Shown here: in pieces, positions 1-7,364 of the stretch | Layout of the letters: each line of letters starts with the position of its first letter | How positions within the stretch are numbered: position 1 is the first letter of the stretch | Origin: Bacillota bacterium | Lineage (GTDB): Bacteria > Bacillota > Clostridia > Christensenellales > SZUA-584 | Assembly (NCBI GenBank): GCA_023390815.1 | Contig: JAEWCC010000022.1 | Coordinates: forward strand, 1 to 35,456 | Direction: 5' to 3' | Length of the DNA stretch: 35,456 bases | Translations under genes and position numbers: made by a program | Notes under the pieces: generated by a model | The model's database searches: none | Seen by the model: only the letters and a program-made list of their open reading frames with translations | What the model was told of the DNA's origin: nothing

Positions 1-2
1 GC

Positions 3-941
3 AACATTAAACTGGCCATGGATTATGCGGTGAGGAAGGAGATGATTGAGATGAATCCTGTGGAACCGGTTAAGCTCAAATCAAAGAGGAAGGAGAAGTT
101 CACGAATTCGTTTTATTCCATCGACCAGCTCATGCTATTGTGGCAGGCGGCCAAAGGCAGCTTGTTTGAATCAGCTATTGTACTGGCATCAGTCTATGGA
201 CTTAGGCGTGGCGAGGTATCAGGGTTAAAGTGGAGCCGGATAGATTACGAACGGAAGGAAATCCGTATTGACGAAACGCTGGTTTATGCGGGCGCAAAGC
301 CGCATGTTAAGAACACAAAAACAGAAGCCAGTATGCGTACGATGCCAATGATCAGTCCGGTCAAAGCTTATTTGCAAAAAGTAATGGAACAGCAAAACCG
401 AAAAGCATCTGAGTTGGGTAAAGCATGGGTGAACAGCGATTATGTCGTGGTGGATGACTTCGGCGCGCCACTTAGACCTATACGTCTGTCCAACAACTTT
501 AAAAGACTACTGGACGACAATGATCTACCGCACATTCGCTTTCATGACCTCAGACACAGTGTGGCCACCTATATGTTAAGTATGGGGGTTCCTATCGCCG
601 AGATTTCGGCTTGGCTGGGGCATAAGAGTGTATCGACAACCGCCAACATCTATGCGCACATTACTGACGATATGCGAAAGAGCGCCGCGAAATGGATGGA
701 TGCAGGATATGATCCAGATGGCGGCGCTATGCAAATCACTTTGGACTCAGCAATAAAGAAGCTATTTCAAAACGTGCTGGATGAAGAGCATGAACAGCCT
801 GAAAATGATGGAGCTATCGCATCGTTGAGATCCGACCAATACTCAAAAGAACAGCCACAGCAACAAAATGAGTCGGCAAAACGGCACGAGGGGTTCGAAG
901 AAAAGCCGAGACTGCGCGTGATCAGAGGAAAAACAGCGTAA
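3..941 (+). CDS. Tyrosine recombinase / phage-type integrase, 3' part (5' end outside window)
   Basis: This is a site-specific recombinase that would integrate and excise a mobile element. The frame is open to the left edge; five codons precede the first ATG at 18 and continue the core-binding-domain pattern that ends in NP, so the N-terminus lies outside the window. The catalytic set is visible: Arg in GLRRGEV, the HDLRH box (H-x-x-R), the LGH motif and the nucleophilic Tyr in NIYAHI. After the catalytic domain there is a hydrophilic Gln/Glu-rich tail of about 80 residues, longer than in minimal integrases. The gene ends 160 bases from the 3' end of tRNA-Gly. That is the normal arrangement for an ICE or prophage integrated into a tRNA gene, so bases 1 to about 1103 are probably element DNA (inference). 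Confidence 0.93.
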   Translation, partial: NIKLAMDYAVRKEMIEMNPVEPVKLKSKRKEKFTNSFYSIDQLMLLWQAAKGSLFESAIVLASVYGLRRGEVSGLKWSRIDYERKEIRIDETLVYAGAKPHVKNTKTEASMRTMPMISPVKAYLQKVMEQQNRKASELGKAWVNSDYVVVDDFGAPLRPIRLSNNFKRLLDDNDLPHIRFHDLRHSVATYMLSMGVPIAEISAWLGHKSVSTTANIYAHITDDMRKSAAKWMDAGYDPDGGAMQITLDSAIKKLFQNVLDEEHEQPENDGAIASLRSDQYSKEQPQQQNESAKRHEGFEEKPRLRVIRGKTA

Positions 942-1040
942 AGTCTCGACCATCAGTCCACCATCAATTTCAATGATATGGTAGTGCAAAGGAGATAATT
1001 TCCATGATCGTAGCTAGACTTTTGGAAAGGCACCGCAAAG

Positions 1041-1071
1041 AAAAATCCCCTGAAACGGCCATTTCAAGGGA
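1041..1071 (-). terminator. Rho-independent terminator downstream of tRNA-Gly
   Basis: The arms TCCCCTGAAA (1046-1055) and TTTCAAGGGA (1062-1071) form a stem with one mismatch and a six-base loop. On the minus strand it is followed by a T-rich run (complement of 1037-1046). It would end the tRNA-Gly transcript. If the element's attachment site is at the tRNA 3' end, this hairpin belongs to the element side. Confidence 0.7.
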
Positions 1072-1103
1072 TTCCGGAGCCTTTTAAAGCTACCATCAAT
1101 ACT

Positions 1104-1177
1104 TGGAGCGGGTGATGGGAATCGAACCCACGTAACCAGCTTGGGAAGCTGGCACTCTGCCATTGAGTTACACCCGC
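1104..1177 (-). tRNA. tRNA-Gly (anticodon CCC)
   Basis: A complete cloverleaf can be read on the minus strand. The acceptor stem is GCGGGTG (5' at 1177) paired with CACCCGC. The anticodon arm is CCAGC-TTCCCAA-GCTGG, giving anticodon CCC, which reads GGG. The T-arm contains GGTTCGATTCC. The discriminator is T and CCA is encoded at 1106-1104. Its 3' end faces the integrase, so it is the probable attachment target of the element at the left edge. Confidence 0.95.
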
Positions 1178-1193
1178 TTATGAAGCGAAACCT

Positions 1194-1221
1194 ATTATAA
1201 CATAAGCTGCGCTTATTGCAA
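1194..1221 (-). promoter_or_regulatory. Promoter of tRNA-Gly
   Basis: On the minus strand, TTGCAA (1221-1216) and TATAAT (1199-1194) are separated by 16 bases. The tRNA 5' end lies 17 bases downstream of the -10 box. This is a good sigma-A match. Confidence 0.75.
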
Positions 1222-1240
1222 ATACCTGATCGGTTGTTTT

Positions 1241-2398
1241 TTATGCTTTCAGCTTATCATATTCCGCTGCGATGCGTTCGATGAGCGTTTCGTCGTAGAT
1301 GCCGCAGAAAGTCTGAATCACGCTCCTTACGCCATGCTCCGCGATATTGCGCTGGATCTCTACCGCCGCCTCATCCTCGGGGGGATTGAAGCAAAGCGCC
1401 GCCGCGATGCCGGGCAGAATGTTATCGGCGGACGTACCCTGCTCTACGCAGTACAGCGCCGCGCCCGTAAGCCGGTCGATGCTCTTGAGCTTGCGGATGG
1501 GGTCCCGGCCAACACGCGCGATCGAATCCTTGAGCACACGGTTGCCGAACCGGCGAATCAGATCGTATACGTTGTCCTCAATTTCGGAAAGCGGGATGCC
1601 GTAATCCCGGTGCAGCGCAGCCGCCACGTTCAGCATGGCGTCGCGCGCGCGGGCCGCAATCTCCTCGTCCTCGGCGGCCTCGTAGATATACGTATAGCCC
1701 TTGAGCCAGCCGAAATACGCGCACAGTGCGTGCCCCATGTTGTGGACAAACAGCTTGCGCCGGATATAAAAGCCGAACGGCGAGAAGGGCACCAGATTGG
1801 CAATGGGCGGTATGGGCGCGCGAAAAGCCTCTCTGTCGACGGGCAGTTTTTCATAGGGCTCTACCCATACGCGCAGGATGTTGCCTTCGCGCATCTCGTC
1901 GGTCATCACAGGCACCATACGGCCGATCGACGCTTCCACCAGGCCGACCTTGTTCTCAAGGTAATCCAGTGTTTCGGGCTTTACCGCCTTTTGAAGCAGC
2001 TCGCGCAGGTATTGGTCTGCGTCGAGCAGATTTTCACAGATGATGATATCGAGCGGTACCGATTTCGCCGCCCGCAAATCGAGGCCCGCGGCGATGTTGG
2101 CAATGATGCGCGGCAGGATGTTGACGCCGACCGCGGTCGCCATGACATCCGCGCCGCATATCTCCTCCGCCACCGCTTTGCCGTCCATGCCGTTTACGGC
2201 ACGCACATTCTTTACTGTAACCTCGCGAATCTCGTCATTGGAGACGAGGCGCACGGGATATTCCCGGTCACGATTGAGCTGGTCCACTACCGCGGGAACC
2301 ACGTCGATAAATATCACTTCATACCCGGCCTCTGAGAATACCTTGCCAATAAATCCGCGCCCAATGTTGCCCGCGCCGTACATTACCGCTTTTTTCAT
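1241..2398 (-). CDS. mtlD: Mannitol-1-phosphate 5-dehydrogenase
   Basis: The product interconverts mannitol 1-phosphate and fructose 6-phosphate with NAD(H) in the cytoplasm. The protein has 385 residues, the usual MtlD length. It opens with the dinucleotide-binding motif GAGNIGRGFIG (residues 8-18). The mannitol-dehydrogenase signature KLFVHNMGHA is present, with the likely catalytic Lys at about residue 215. ATG at 2398 is chosen because it directly precedes the nucleotide-binding strand; only a weak GGGG-type ribosome binding site is seen. The gene stands alone: no mannitol PTS (mtlA/mtlF) or mtlR is adjacent, so it may supply mannitol-phosphate metabolism from a remote transporter or act in mannitol formation. 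The long reverse-strand frames here are shadows. Confidence 0.95.
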   Translation of the reverse strand: MKKAVMYGAGNIGRGFIGKVFSEAGYEVIFIDVVPAVVDQLNRDREYPVRLVSNDEIREVTVKNVRAVNGMDGKAVAEEICGADVMATAVGVNILPRIIANIAAGLDLRAAKSVPLDIIICENLLDADQYLRELLQKAVKPETLDYLENKVGLVEASIGRMVPVMTDEMREGNILRVWVEPYEKLPVDREAFRAPIPPIANLVPFSPFGFYIRRKLFVHNMGHALCAYFGWLKGYTYIYEAAEDEEIAARARDAMLNVAAALHRDYGIPLSEIEDNVYDLIRRFGNRVLKDSIARVGRDPIRKLKSIDRLTGAALYCVEQGTSADNILPGIAAALCFNPPEDEAAVEIQRNIAEHGVRSVIQTFCGIYDETLIERIAAEYDKLKA

Positions 2399-2439
2399 GC
2401 CCGCGCCCCCATTAAAATGCTCGTTAAAATGACCATTTC

Positions 2440-2469
2440 AATATACCATCCCGGCCTGCGCGGTGTCAA
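2440..2469 (-). promoter_or_regulatory. Promoter of mtlD
   Basis: On the minus strand, TTGACA (2469-2464) and TATATT (2445-2440) are 18 bases apart. The start codon of mtlD is about 42 bases beyond the -10 box. No catabolite-response element was identified with confidence. Confidence 0.65.
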
Positions 2470-2580
2470 ACCGGCTTTGCCTTTTAAAGCGCCCCGCAGG
2501 AACGATGCACAGCCCGGGTGAACGCGGCATAGACTACATTGTTCCGGTCGCTTAAGGCCATCCCGTGAAAGGAAGTGTAT

Positions 2581-3474
2581 ATGATGGAAGAAAACAAGGC
2601 GTTGTTGCTGACGGGTTATTCATTCGAACTCACGGAGTACATATGCGCGGACGGCATCACCACCATTACCGTGCGCGTAAAGGGCAACGGAGAACACCCA
2701 TGCGACATATCCAGCTGGGCGATCGAGGTGTGCCCCGGCAACGGGGAAAAGCTCCTGGGCGAGGTGTGCATCGTCGCATGCGAGAAGCGCCGCCGCGCGG
2801 GTACATGGCAGAATGCAACCGCGCTCAAAACGACGCCCGAGCTGACCGGGGATATCAGCTTTGCGGGTGTGGTGGTGGATGAATGGGTGGGGCGCTATGC
2901 CGAGGACCCCCCGACTGAATTCCGCATTACGCTCGATACCGAACTGCCGCCCGAACCGATGCGCATCGCGTACATAGCCGGAGATACGGTATTTGAGTCC
3001 TCCGAGCGGCTAATCCCGCACGAGAGCCTCGACGGCCCGCAGCTTTGGAATACACCCATCGAGAAGATGTTTTGCCTGTATCTCGTCGTACCGGACGGCT
3101 ACAAGCCGCACGGCGCATGCCGGGCCAACGTCTCCATCAACCACCGCGGCATATTCCTCGCGTACGAACCCGAGGGGGAAGGGCCGGAGGGTCCGGTACG
3201 CACCACCATTCACGGGGCAGTCAAGATCGTGGCCTCGGTACCGCTTAAAAGTCATCAGGCGTGCGGAGATACCGTGGAAGCCAGCGCGTGCGACTGTTTT
3301 GATATCTGCGAGACCGTGGCCGTTACGGGCAGCGAGGAAAAAATCGAGCTGCGCGATATTGCGATCTGCCCCAAAAAGAACAGCTTCGACCTGACGCTTT
3401 TAAGCGCGCATTGCGGCAAGTCCGTTTACCGGCTGGATGGCATGTACCTGATCGACTGCAAGCGGCGCCGCTGA
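2581..3474 (+). CDS. Uncharacterised protein, about 298 residues
   Basis: I do not recognise this family. The protein has no signal peptide or membrane segment, so it is probably cytoplasmic. Many short, beta-prone stretches and scattered cysteines (for example VCP, CGDTVEASACDCFDIC, CPKK) suggest a mostly beta fold. The segment CDISSWAIEVCP near residue 41 resembles a motif in predicted secreted or surface beta-sandwich proteins of Clostridia, but no signal sequence supports export. ATG 2581 is preferred over GTG 2575 because AAAGGA sits eight bases upstream of it; ATG 2584 is also possible. Codon use matches the neighbouring core genes, so it looks like a real chromosomal gene. Confidence 0.75.
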   Translation: MMEENKALLLTGYSFELTEYICADGITTITVRVKGNGEHPCDISSWAIEVCPGNGEKLLGEVCIVACEKRRRAGTWQNATALKTTPELTGDISFAGVVVDEWVGRYAEDPPTEFRITLDTELPPEPMRIAYIAGDTVFESSERLIPHESLDGPQLWNTPIEKMFCLYLVVPDGYKPHGACRANVSINHRGIFLAYEPEGEGPEGPVRTTIHGAVKIVASVPLKSHQACGDTVEASACDCFDICETVAVTGSEEKIELRDIAICPKKNSFDLTLLSAHCGKSVYRLDGMYLIDCKRRR

Positions 3475-3559
3475 TTTTTCCCGAACTTTACATAGCGCTA
3501 ACGCAGGATAAACATGGGTGAGGTACGATCACGGTATTAAACCTGTGCGGAGAGAAGCC

Positions 3560-3901
3560 ATGCGGATTCGCAGAATGCGCGAAAAGGATATCGAGGCTGC
3601 CGCGGCGCTGATGCGCCGCTCCGGCGCTGCCGTCAGCAGTGAGCTGCTCGCGCAGCGCCTGAAAAACTTTCAATACCAGCGCAGCCACATGGTGGCGGTC
3701 GCCGAGCATCACGGCAGGCTGCTCTCGCTGATGCATATCGGTGCGGAGCCCTCGCTTACGGTTGGGCGATGTGCGCGTGTGTATGCGCTGTTTATCGATA
3801 CGGATGCGCAGCCCACTGTACCGCCGGAGAGCCTTCGCGCTTACATGGTACAGTGGGCGCGCCGCCACGGCTGTGAACGGCTGATCGAAACGGAGAAATG
3901 A
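3560..3901 (+). CDS. GNAT-like acetyltransferase, short and lacking the acetyl-CoA loop
   Basis: The N-terminus (MRIRRMREKDIEAAAALM) has the strand-helix start typical of GNAT N-acetyltransferases, and the last 40 residues match the helix that follows the acetyl-CoA loop. The expected R/Q-x-x-G-x-G/A loop is replaced by TDAQPTVPPES, and the protein stops after about 113 residues where GNATs usually reach 140-170. It may be a degenerate enzyme or a non-catalytic protein. ATG 3560 is chosen for the GAGAAG upstream and because it starts the conserved strand; the frame is open from 3518. The stop lies just before a bidirectional terminator. Confidence 0.55.
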   Translation: MRIRRMREKDIEAAAALMRRSGAAVSSELLAQRLKNFQYQRSHMVAVAEHHGRLLSLMHIGAEPSLTVGRCARVYALFIDTDAQPTVPPESLRAYMVQWARRHGCERLIETEK

Positions 3902-3907
3902 AAACAT

Positions 3908-3937
3908 AACAAAAAAGGCCTTGAGAGGCCTTTTGTC
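3908..3937. terminator. Bidirectional terminator between the GNAT-like gene and ferredoxin
   Basis: An inverted repeat AAAAGGCC / GGCCTTTT with a short TTGAGA loop has A-runs on the left and T-runs on the right. It can end both the rightward GNAT-like transcript and the leftward ferredoxin transcript. Confidence 0.7.
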
Positions 3938-3945
3938 GGTTTTGA

Positions 3946-4116
3946 TTAGCCCTGCTCGATCGCGTCGTTCGGGCAAGTATCCGCGCAGGACCCGCAGTCA
4001 ATGCAGAGATCCGCATCAATTACGTATTTGCCATCGCCTTCAGATATCGCCTCAACAGGACATTCGCTTTCGCAAGCACCGCACGAAATGCAAGCGTCGG
4101 TGATGATGTATGCCAT
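3946..4116 (-). CDS. 2[4Fe-4S] ferredoxin, 56 residues
   Basis: This is a small clostridial-type electron carrier. Translation of the minus strand gives two cluster motifs: C-I-S-C-G-A-C-E-S-E-C-P near residue 9 and C-I-D-C-G-S-C-A-D-T-C-P near residue 37. Each has the CxxCxxCxxxCP spacing that binds one [4Fe-4S] cluster. The length of 56 residues is typical. A strong ribosome binding site (GGAGGT) lies about eight bases before ATG 4116. The gene is monocistronic, with its own promoter and terminator. It would serve low-potential electron transfer (pyruvate oxidation, hydrogenase), consistent with an anaerobe. Its partner enzymes are not in the window. Confidence 0.95.
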   Translation of the reverse strand: MAYIITDACISCGACESECPVEAISEGDGKYVIDADLCIDCGSCADTCPNDAIEQG

Positions 4117-4148
4117 TCCAATTACCTCCGGTTGTTTTTATCACGACC

Positions 4149-4177
4149 ATTGTAACTACACACGTGAAAAAATGCAA
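4149..4177 (-). promoter_or_regulatory. Promoter of the ferredoxin gene
   Basis: On the minus strand, TTGCAT (4177-4172) and TACAAT (4154-4149) are separated by exactly 17 bases. The ferredoxin start is about 33 bases downstream of the -10 box. Confidence 0.7.
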
Positions 4178-4236
4178 TAACCGAAAGCGACATTATCATG
4201 TAAAATCCGATATTTTATTGGTTTTTACGCGCTGTG

Positions 4237-5136
4237 TCAGTCATCCAGCAGCGAGCGCACTTCCTCATCGAGGTCCATCTTCGTGGGTTCGTCGTCGGCT
4301 TCCACCGCGCGCGGACAGCTTCCTCTGCCCGCAAACTGCACATCGGCCAGCTCGAACGTCTTGATGTCGTAGCTCTCGTCCGGGAGCGTGATCTTTACGC
4401 GCACCTTTTCGGTGATCGCGTTGTTCTCAATCACCACGCCCTCGCCGTCCGGCGTCTTCACGGTGCTGCCCAGCTTGGGCATACGGCGGCGCGTTTCGCA
4501 GTAGTGCTGATGCTCATAATTCAGGCAGCACATCAGCCGCCCGCACAGCCCGCTGATCTTCGTGGGCGACAGCGAGAGGTTCTGCTCTTTGGCCATTTTG
4601 ATGGACACCGGCGAAAAATCGCCCAGGAAGCACGAACAGCAGCAGGGCCGCCCGCACGGCCCAAGGCCGCCCATCATCTTGGCTTCATCCCTCACGCCAA
4701 TCTGCCGCAGCTCGATGCGCGTTTTAAACACGCCCGCGAGGTCTTTGACGAGATCGCGGAAATCGATGCGGCCTTCCGCCGTAAAGTAGAACACGATCTT
4801 GCTGTTGTCAAACGTATACTCCACATTAACGAGCTTCATCGCGAGGCCATGGTTCTTGATTTTCTGCTCGCAGGTCTCCAGCGCCTCCTGTTCCTTACGC
4901 TGGTTTTCCTCCACCTTCTTGTCGTCCTTGGAGGTCGCGCGGCGAATGACCTGCTTTAACGGCGCGACGATGTCCTTGTCTTCGACTTCCTTTTCCGGAA
5001 CGACGACCTCGCCGTATTCCATGCCGCGCGCCGTCTCGACGATCGCGTGGTCGCCTTCTTTAAACTGTATCTTGCCGGGCAAAAAGTAATATACCTTGCC
5101 GACGGGCTTAAATCGTACGCCGATTACCTTTTCCAT
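4237..5136 (-). CDS. ricT: PSP1-domain protein RicT (YaaT-like), RNA-processing and sporulation factor
   Basis: RicT is the PSP1-domain member of the RicA-RicF-RicT complex, which in Bacillus subtilis carries Fe-S clusters and aids RNase Y-dependent mRNA maturation, competence and sporulation. The 299-residue protein has the expected cysteine-rich PSP1 core: CGRPCCCSCFLGDF followed about 35 residues later by CGLCGRLMCCLNYE-type cysteines. The acidic tail (DDEPTKMDLDEEVRSLLDD) is typically variable. ATG 5136 has AAGGAG upstream and overlaps the end of holB by 13 bases. In Bacillus the gene also follows holB in the tmk operon, so synteny supports the call. Its partners ricA and ricF are not in the window. 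Confidence 0.93.
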   Translation of the reverse strand: MEKVIGVRFKPVGKVYYFLPGKIQFKEGDHAIVETARGMEYGEVVVPEKEVEDKDIVAPLKQVIRRATSKDDKKVEENQRKEQEALETCEQKIKNHGLAMKLVNVEYTFDNSKIVFYFTAEGRIDFRDLVKDLAGVFKTRIELRQIGVRDEAKMMGGLGPCGRPCCCSCFLGDFSPVSIKMAKEQNLSLSPTKISGLCGRLMCCLNYEHQHYCETRRRMPKLGSTVKTPDGEGVVIENNAITEKVRVKITLPDESYDIKTFELADVQFAGRGSCPRAVEADDEPTKMDLDEEVRSLLDD

Positions 5137-6065
5137 CTGTTTTTCTCCTTCAGCATATCAAAAAGCATCCGCTCCGCCGCCAGCCTGAAGTTCAGCGCGA
5201 AGAAGAACTGCCTCTCAGTTTCCAGTATTACGTTCATCATATTATACACCGCGCCCGTTGTAAAGCCTGAAGCAATACGGCCGATGTCCCGCGAGCGGTC
5301 GCGGTTCACGACGAGCGCCTCGTCCCCCGTTTTCTGCACCATCAGGATATCGCGGAAGAACGACTGCATGATAACCAGCAGCGTGATGATACGATCCTTG
5401 TTCGCTTCCAACAAATCCGCGTATGCGCTCACGGCGTCGTTTTTTTGATCCATCAGCTTCACGCACATGTCCAGCACGTTTGCGCGCATACCCAGCAGCG
5501 CCTTGTCGTCCCATATGCGTTTTGCCTCGCCCGCAAAACCGCCTGAGAGGTCGGCCAGTATCTGCGCGGTGTCTTCATCCACCTTGAGTTCCGCAGCGAT
5601 CCTTTGCGCGGCGTCCGGCTCCGGCGCGATGTGCACCGCCGCGCAGCGCGAAGCGATAGTGGGCAGCACGCCCGCAGCCGTGCGCGCCAGCAGCAGCAGC
5701 ACCGCGTTTGGCGGCGGCTCCTCCAGCGTCTTGAGCATGCTGTTGCCCGCGGCGTCGGTCATGTCGTCGGCGTTCTCGATCACGACCGCACGGCATACGC
5801 CCTCGTAGGGCTCCTGTGCAACGAACGATATCGCCTCGCGGAAATCGTCCACGCGCGGCGCGGATAGGCGCGTCACGTCCACATGGCCTTCCTTCACCTT
5901 CCGGCAGTCCGAGCAGACGCCGCAGCCACCCCGCTTGCAGTAAAGCCGCAGTAAAAATTCGTCGGCCATCCGCCGCGCCACATCGACGCGCGGGCAGACG
6001 ACGAGATAAGCGCCCATACGGCGGTTTTGCGCACTTTCGAGAAAGCGCGACACCGCCTGGTTCAC
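5124..6065 (-). CDS. holB: DNA polymerase III subunit delta' (clamp loader)
   Basis: HolB is the delta' subunit of the clamp loader that places the beta sliding clamp on primed DNA. The 313-residue protein has the zinc module of clamp-loader AAA+ proteins (C-K-R-G-G-C-G-V-C-S-D-C near residue 43), the conserved LKTLEEPPPN segment around residue 115 and the sensor motif SRC. The Walker A loop is absent (VCPRVDVARRMA in its place), as expected for a delta' subunit that does not hydrolyse ATP. It starts with GTG, whose bases overlap the tmk stop (GTGA), indicating translational coupling. The C-terminal third is the less conserved collar domain. Confidence 0.93.
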   Translation of the reverse strand: MNQAVSRFLESAQNRRMGAYLVVCPRVDVARRMADEFLLRLYCKRGGCGVCSDCRKVKEGHVDVTRLSAPRVDDFREAISFVAQEPYEGVCRAVVIENADDMTDAAGNSMLKTLEEPPPNAVLLLLARTAAGVLPTIASRCAAVHIAPEPDAAQRIAAELKVDEDTAQILADLSGGFAGEAKRIWDDKALLGMRANVLDMCVKLMDQKNDAVSAYADLLEANKDRIITLLVIMQSFFRDILMVQKTGDEALVVNRDRSRDIGRIASGFTTGAVYNMMNVILETERQFFFALNFRLAAERMLFDMLKEKNRWKR

Positions 6066-6691
6066 AGCAGCCCCGCTTCCTTAAGCGCCGGCTCGATCTG
6101 CTGACGGATCACGTCGCGCGTCTCAAACTTCGTGCCGCGCGCCTCCACCACAAGCACACCCGGCTTTTTGGCCAATTCCTGATATCCTTCAAATACGCGC
6201 CGGTGGAACGAGATATCCTCAATCTCCAACCGGTCGTATTCTTTGTTCTCGTTCATGCGTTCAAACGCGCGTTCCGGCGGCACGTTCATAAACACCGTCA
6301 GGTCAGGCATGTACCCGTCCACCGCGGGCTCGTTGATGCGCCATACCGTCTTCGCGCCCAAGGCCCGCCCATATCCCTGATACGCGATCGACGAGTCTAC
6401 AAAGCGGTCGCACAGCACGATCTTGCCCGCCTCGATTGCCGGGGCGATCACCTTATGGACGTGCTCCGCGCGTGCCGCCGCGTACAGTAACGCCTCAGTC
6501 ATCGCCGCCATGCCCTCGTTTTCGCGGCTCAATACCACCTCGCGGATCTTCTCCGCGATCGGGCTGCCGCCCGGCTCACGCGTCTGCACCACGCTCAGAC
6601 CCTTTTCTTCCAAATATTCGGCCAGAAAACGGATCTGCGTCGATTTCCCGCAGCCGTCCGGCCCTTCAAACGCGATAAATAGCCCCTTCAT
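6062..6691 (-). CDS. tmk: Thymidylate kinase
   Basis: Tmk phosphorylates dTMP to dTDP, the essential step towards dTTP. The 209-residue enzyme has the P-loop GPDGCGKST (residues 9-17), the TREPGG motif, and the DRFVDSSIAYQG motif that contacts the substrate. ATG 6691 is chosen because GGGAGG lies five bases upstream and homologues begin with a similar M-x-G-L-F-I-A-F-E-G strand. The open frame up to 6805 is a Cys/Trp-rich artefact that overlaps the HAD gene. The start lies 26 bases inside the HAD gene and the stop overlaps holB, so all three are coupled. Confidence 0.96.
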   Translation of the reverse strand: MKGLFIAFEGPDGCGKSTQIRFLAEYLEEKGLSVVQTREPGGSPIAEKIREVVLSRENEGMAAMTEALLYAAARAEHVHKVIAPAIEAGKIVLCDRFVDSSIAYQGYGRALGAKTVWRINEPAVDGYMPDLTVFMNVPPERAFERMNENKEYDRLEIEDISFHRRVFEGYQELAKKPGVLVVEARGTKFETRDVIRQQIEPALKEAGLL

Positions 6692-7364
6692 TTGTCCCTC
6701 CCAGCAGCGCAGACAAATCCGCCACGCTGTCCAGCAAATAGTCGCATCCGGCAAGCAGCAGCTCGTCCCGGCTGCCGTAGCCATACAGCACGCCCACAGT
6801 GGCATATCCCACGGCCCGGCCGCCCTCGATATCGTAGCTGCGGTCTCCCACCATCACCGGGGACGGTATGCGCCCAAGCTCTTTGGACGCGTATTGCAAT
6901 ACCTGCAGCTTGTCATATATGCCGATCTCCCGGCGCACTGCGAATACGCGGTCAAAAAGATCGGTAATCCCAAAATGGTTAAGCACCGGCAGCGCGATGA
7001 ACTCCGGCTTGGCCGTCGCGATGTACACTTTTTTACCGGAGCTTTTCATGTCCTCAATCGCTTCCGTGATGCCTTCGTACAAGCGGCTCTCCCAGACGCC
7101 CTGCCGCTCATAGTATTCCCGAAATACAACATAGGCCTGCTGCGCTTCGTCTTCCGAAAAGCCGTAAACCTGTTTCAGGTATTCCGTCACCGGCGGCCCG
7201 ATGAAGCCGCGCAAGCGCTCCTCGCTGTCTTCGTTTACGCCGATGCGTTCAAACATATACAATACGGCATTGATGATGCCCGGTCCCGATTCCGTAATCG
7301 TACCGTCCAGATCCATGAATACGTGCTTAAACTCTTGTGCCTTGCCCCTGATGCGCTTAATCAT
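6666..7364 (-). CDS. HAD-family phosphatase (phosphoglycolate phosphatase / PpaX-like)
   Basis: This is a cytoplasmic phosphohydrolase of HAD subfamily IA. The catalytic motif I is DLDGTITESGPG (nucleophile Asp at about residue 18). The T-A-K-P-E motif II/III region is at about residue 116, and motif IV is VGDRSYDIEGG. The helical cap lies between residues 25 and 90. Relatives act on phosphoglycolate, pyrophosphate or nucleoside monophosphates; placement before tmk might suggest nucleotide or pyrophosphate house-cleaning, but the substrate is not decided by sequence. The start ATG 7364 overlaps the decarboxylase stop as ATGA, and the 3' end overlaps tmk by 26 bases. Confidence 0.88.
   Translation of the reverse strand: MIKRIRGKAQEFKHVFMDLDGTITESGPGIINAVLYMFERIGVNEDSEERLRGFIGPPVTEYLKQVYGFSEDEAQQAYVVFREYYERQGVWESRLYEGITEAIEDMKSSGKKVYIATAKPEFIALPVLNHFGITDLFDRVFAVRREIGIYDKLQVLQYASKELGRIPSPVMVGDRSYDIEGGRAVGYATVGVLYGYGSRDELLLAGCDYLLDSVADLSALLGGTNEGAIYRV

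Noticed and set aside
1334..2335. Long open frame antisense to mtlD
   Set aside because: It is a shadow caused by GC-rich codon use in mtlD, with no motif and no ribosome binding site.
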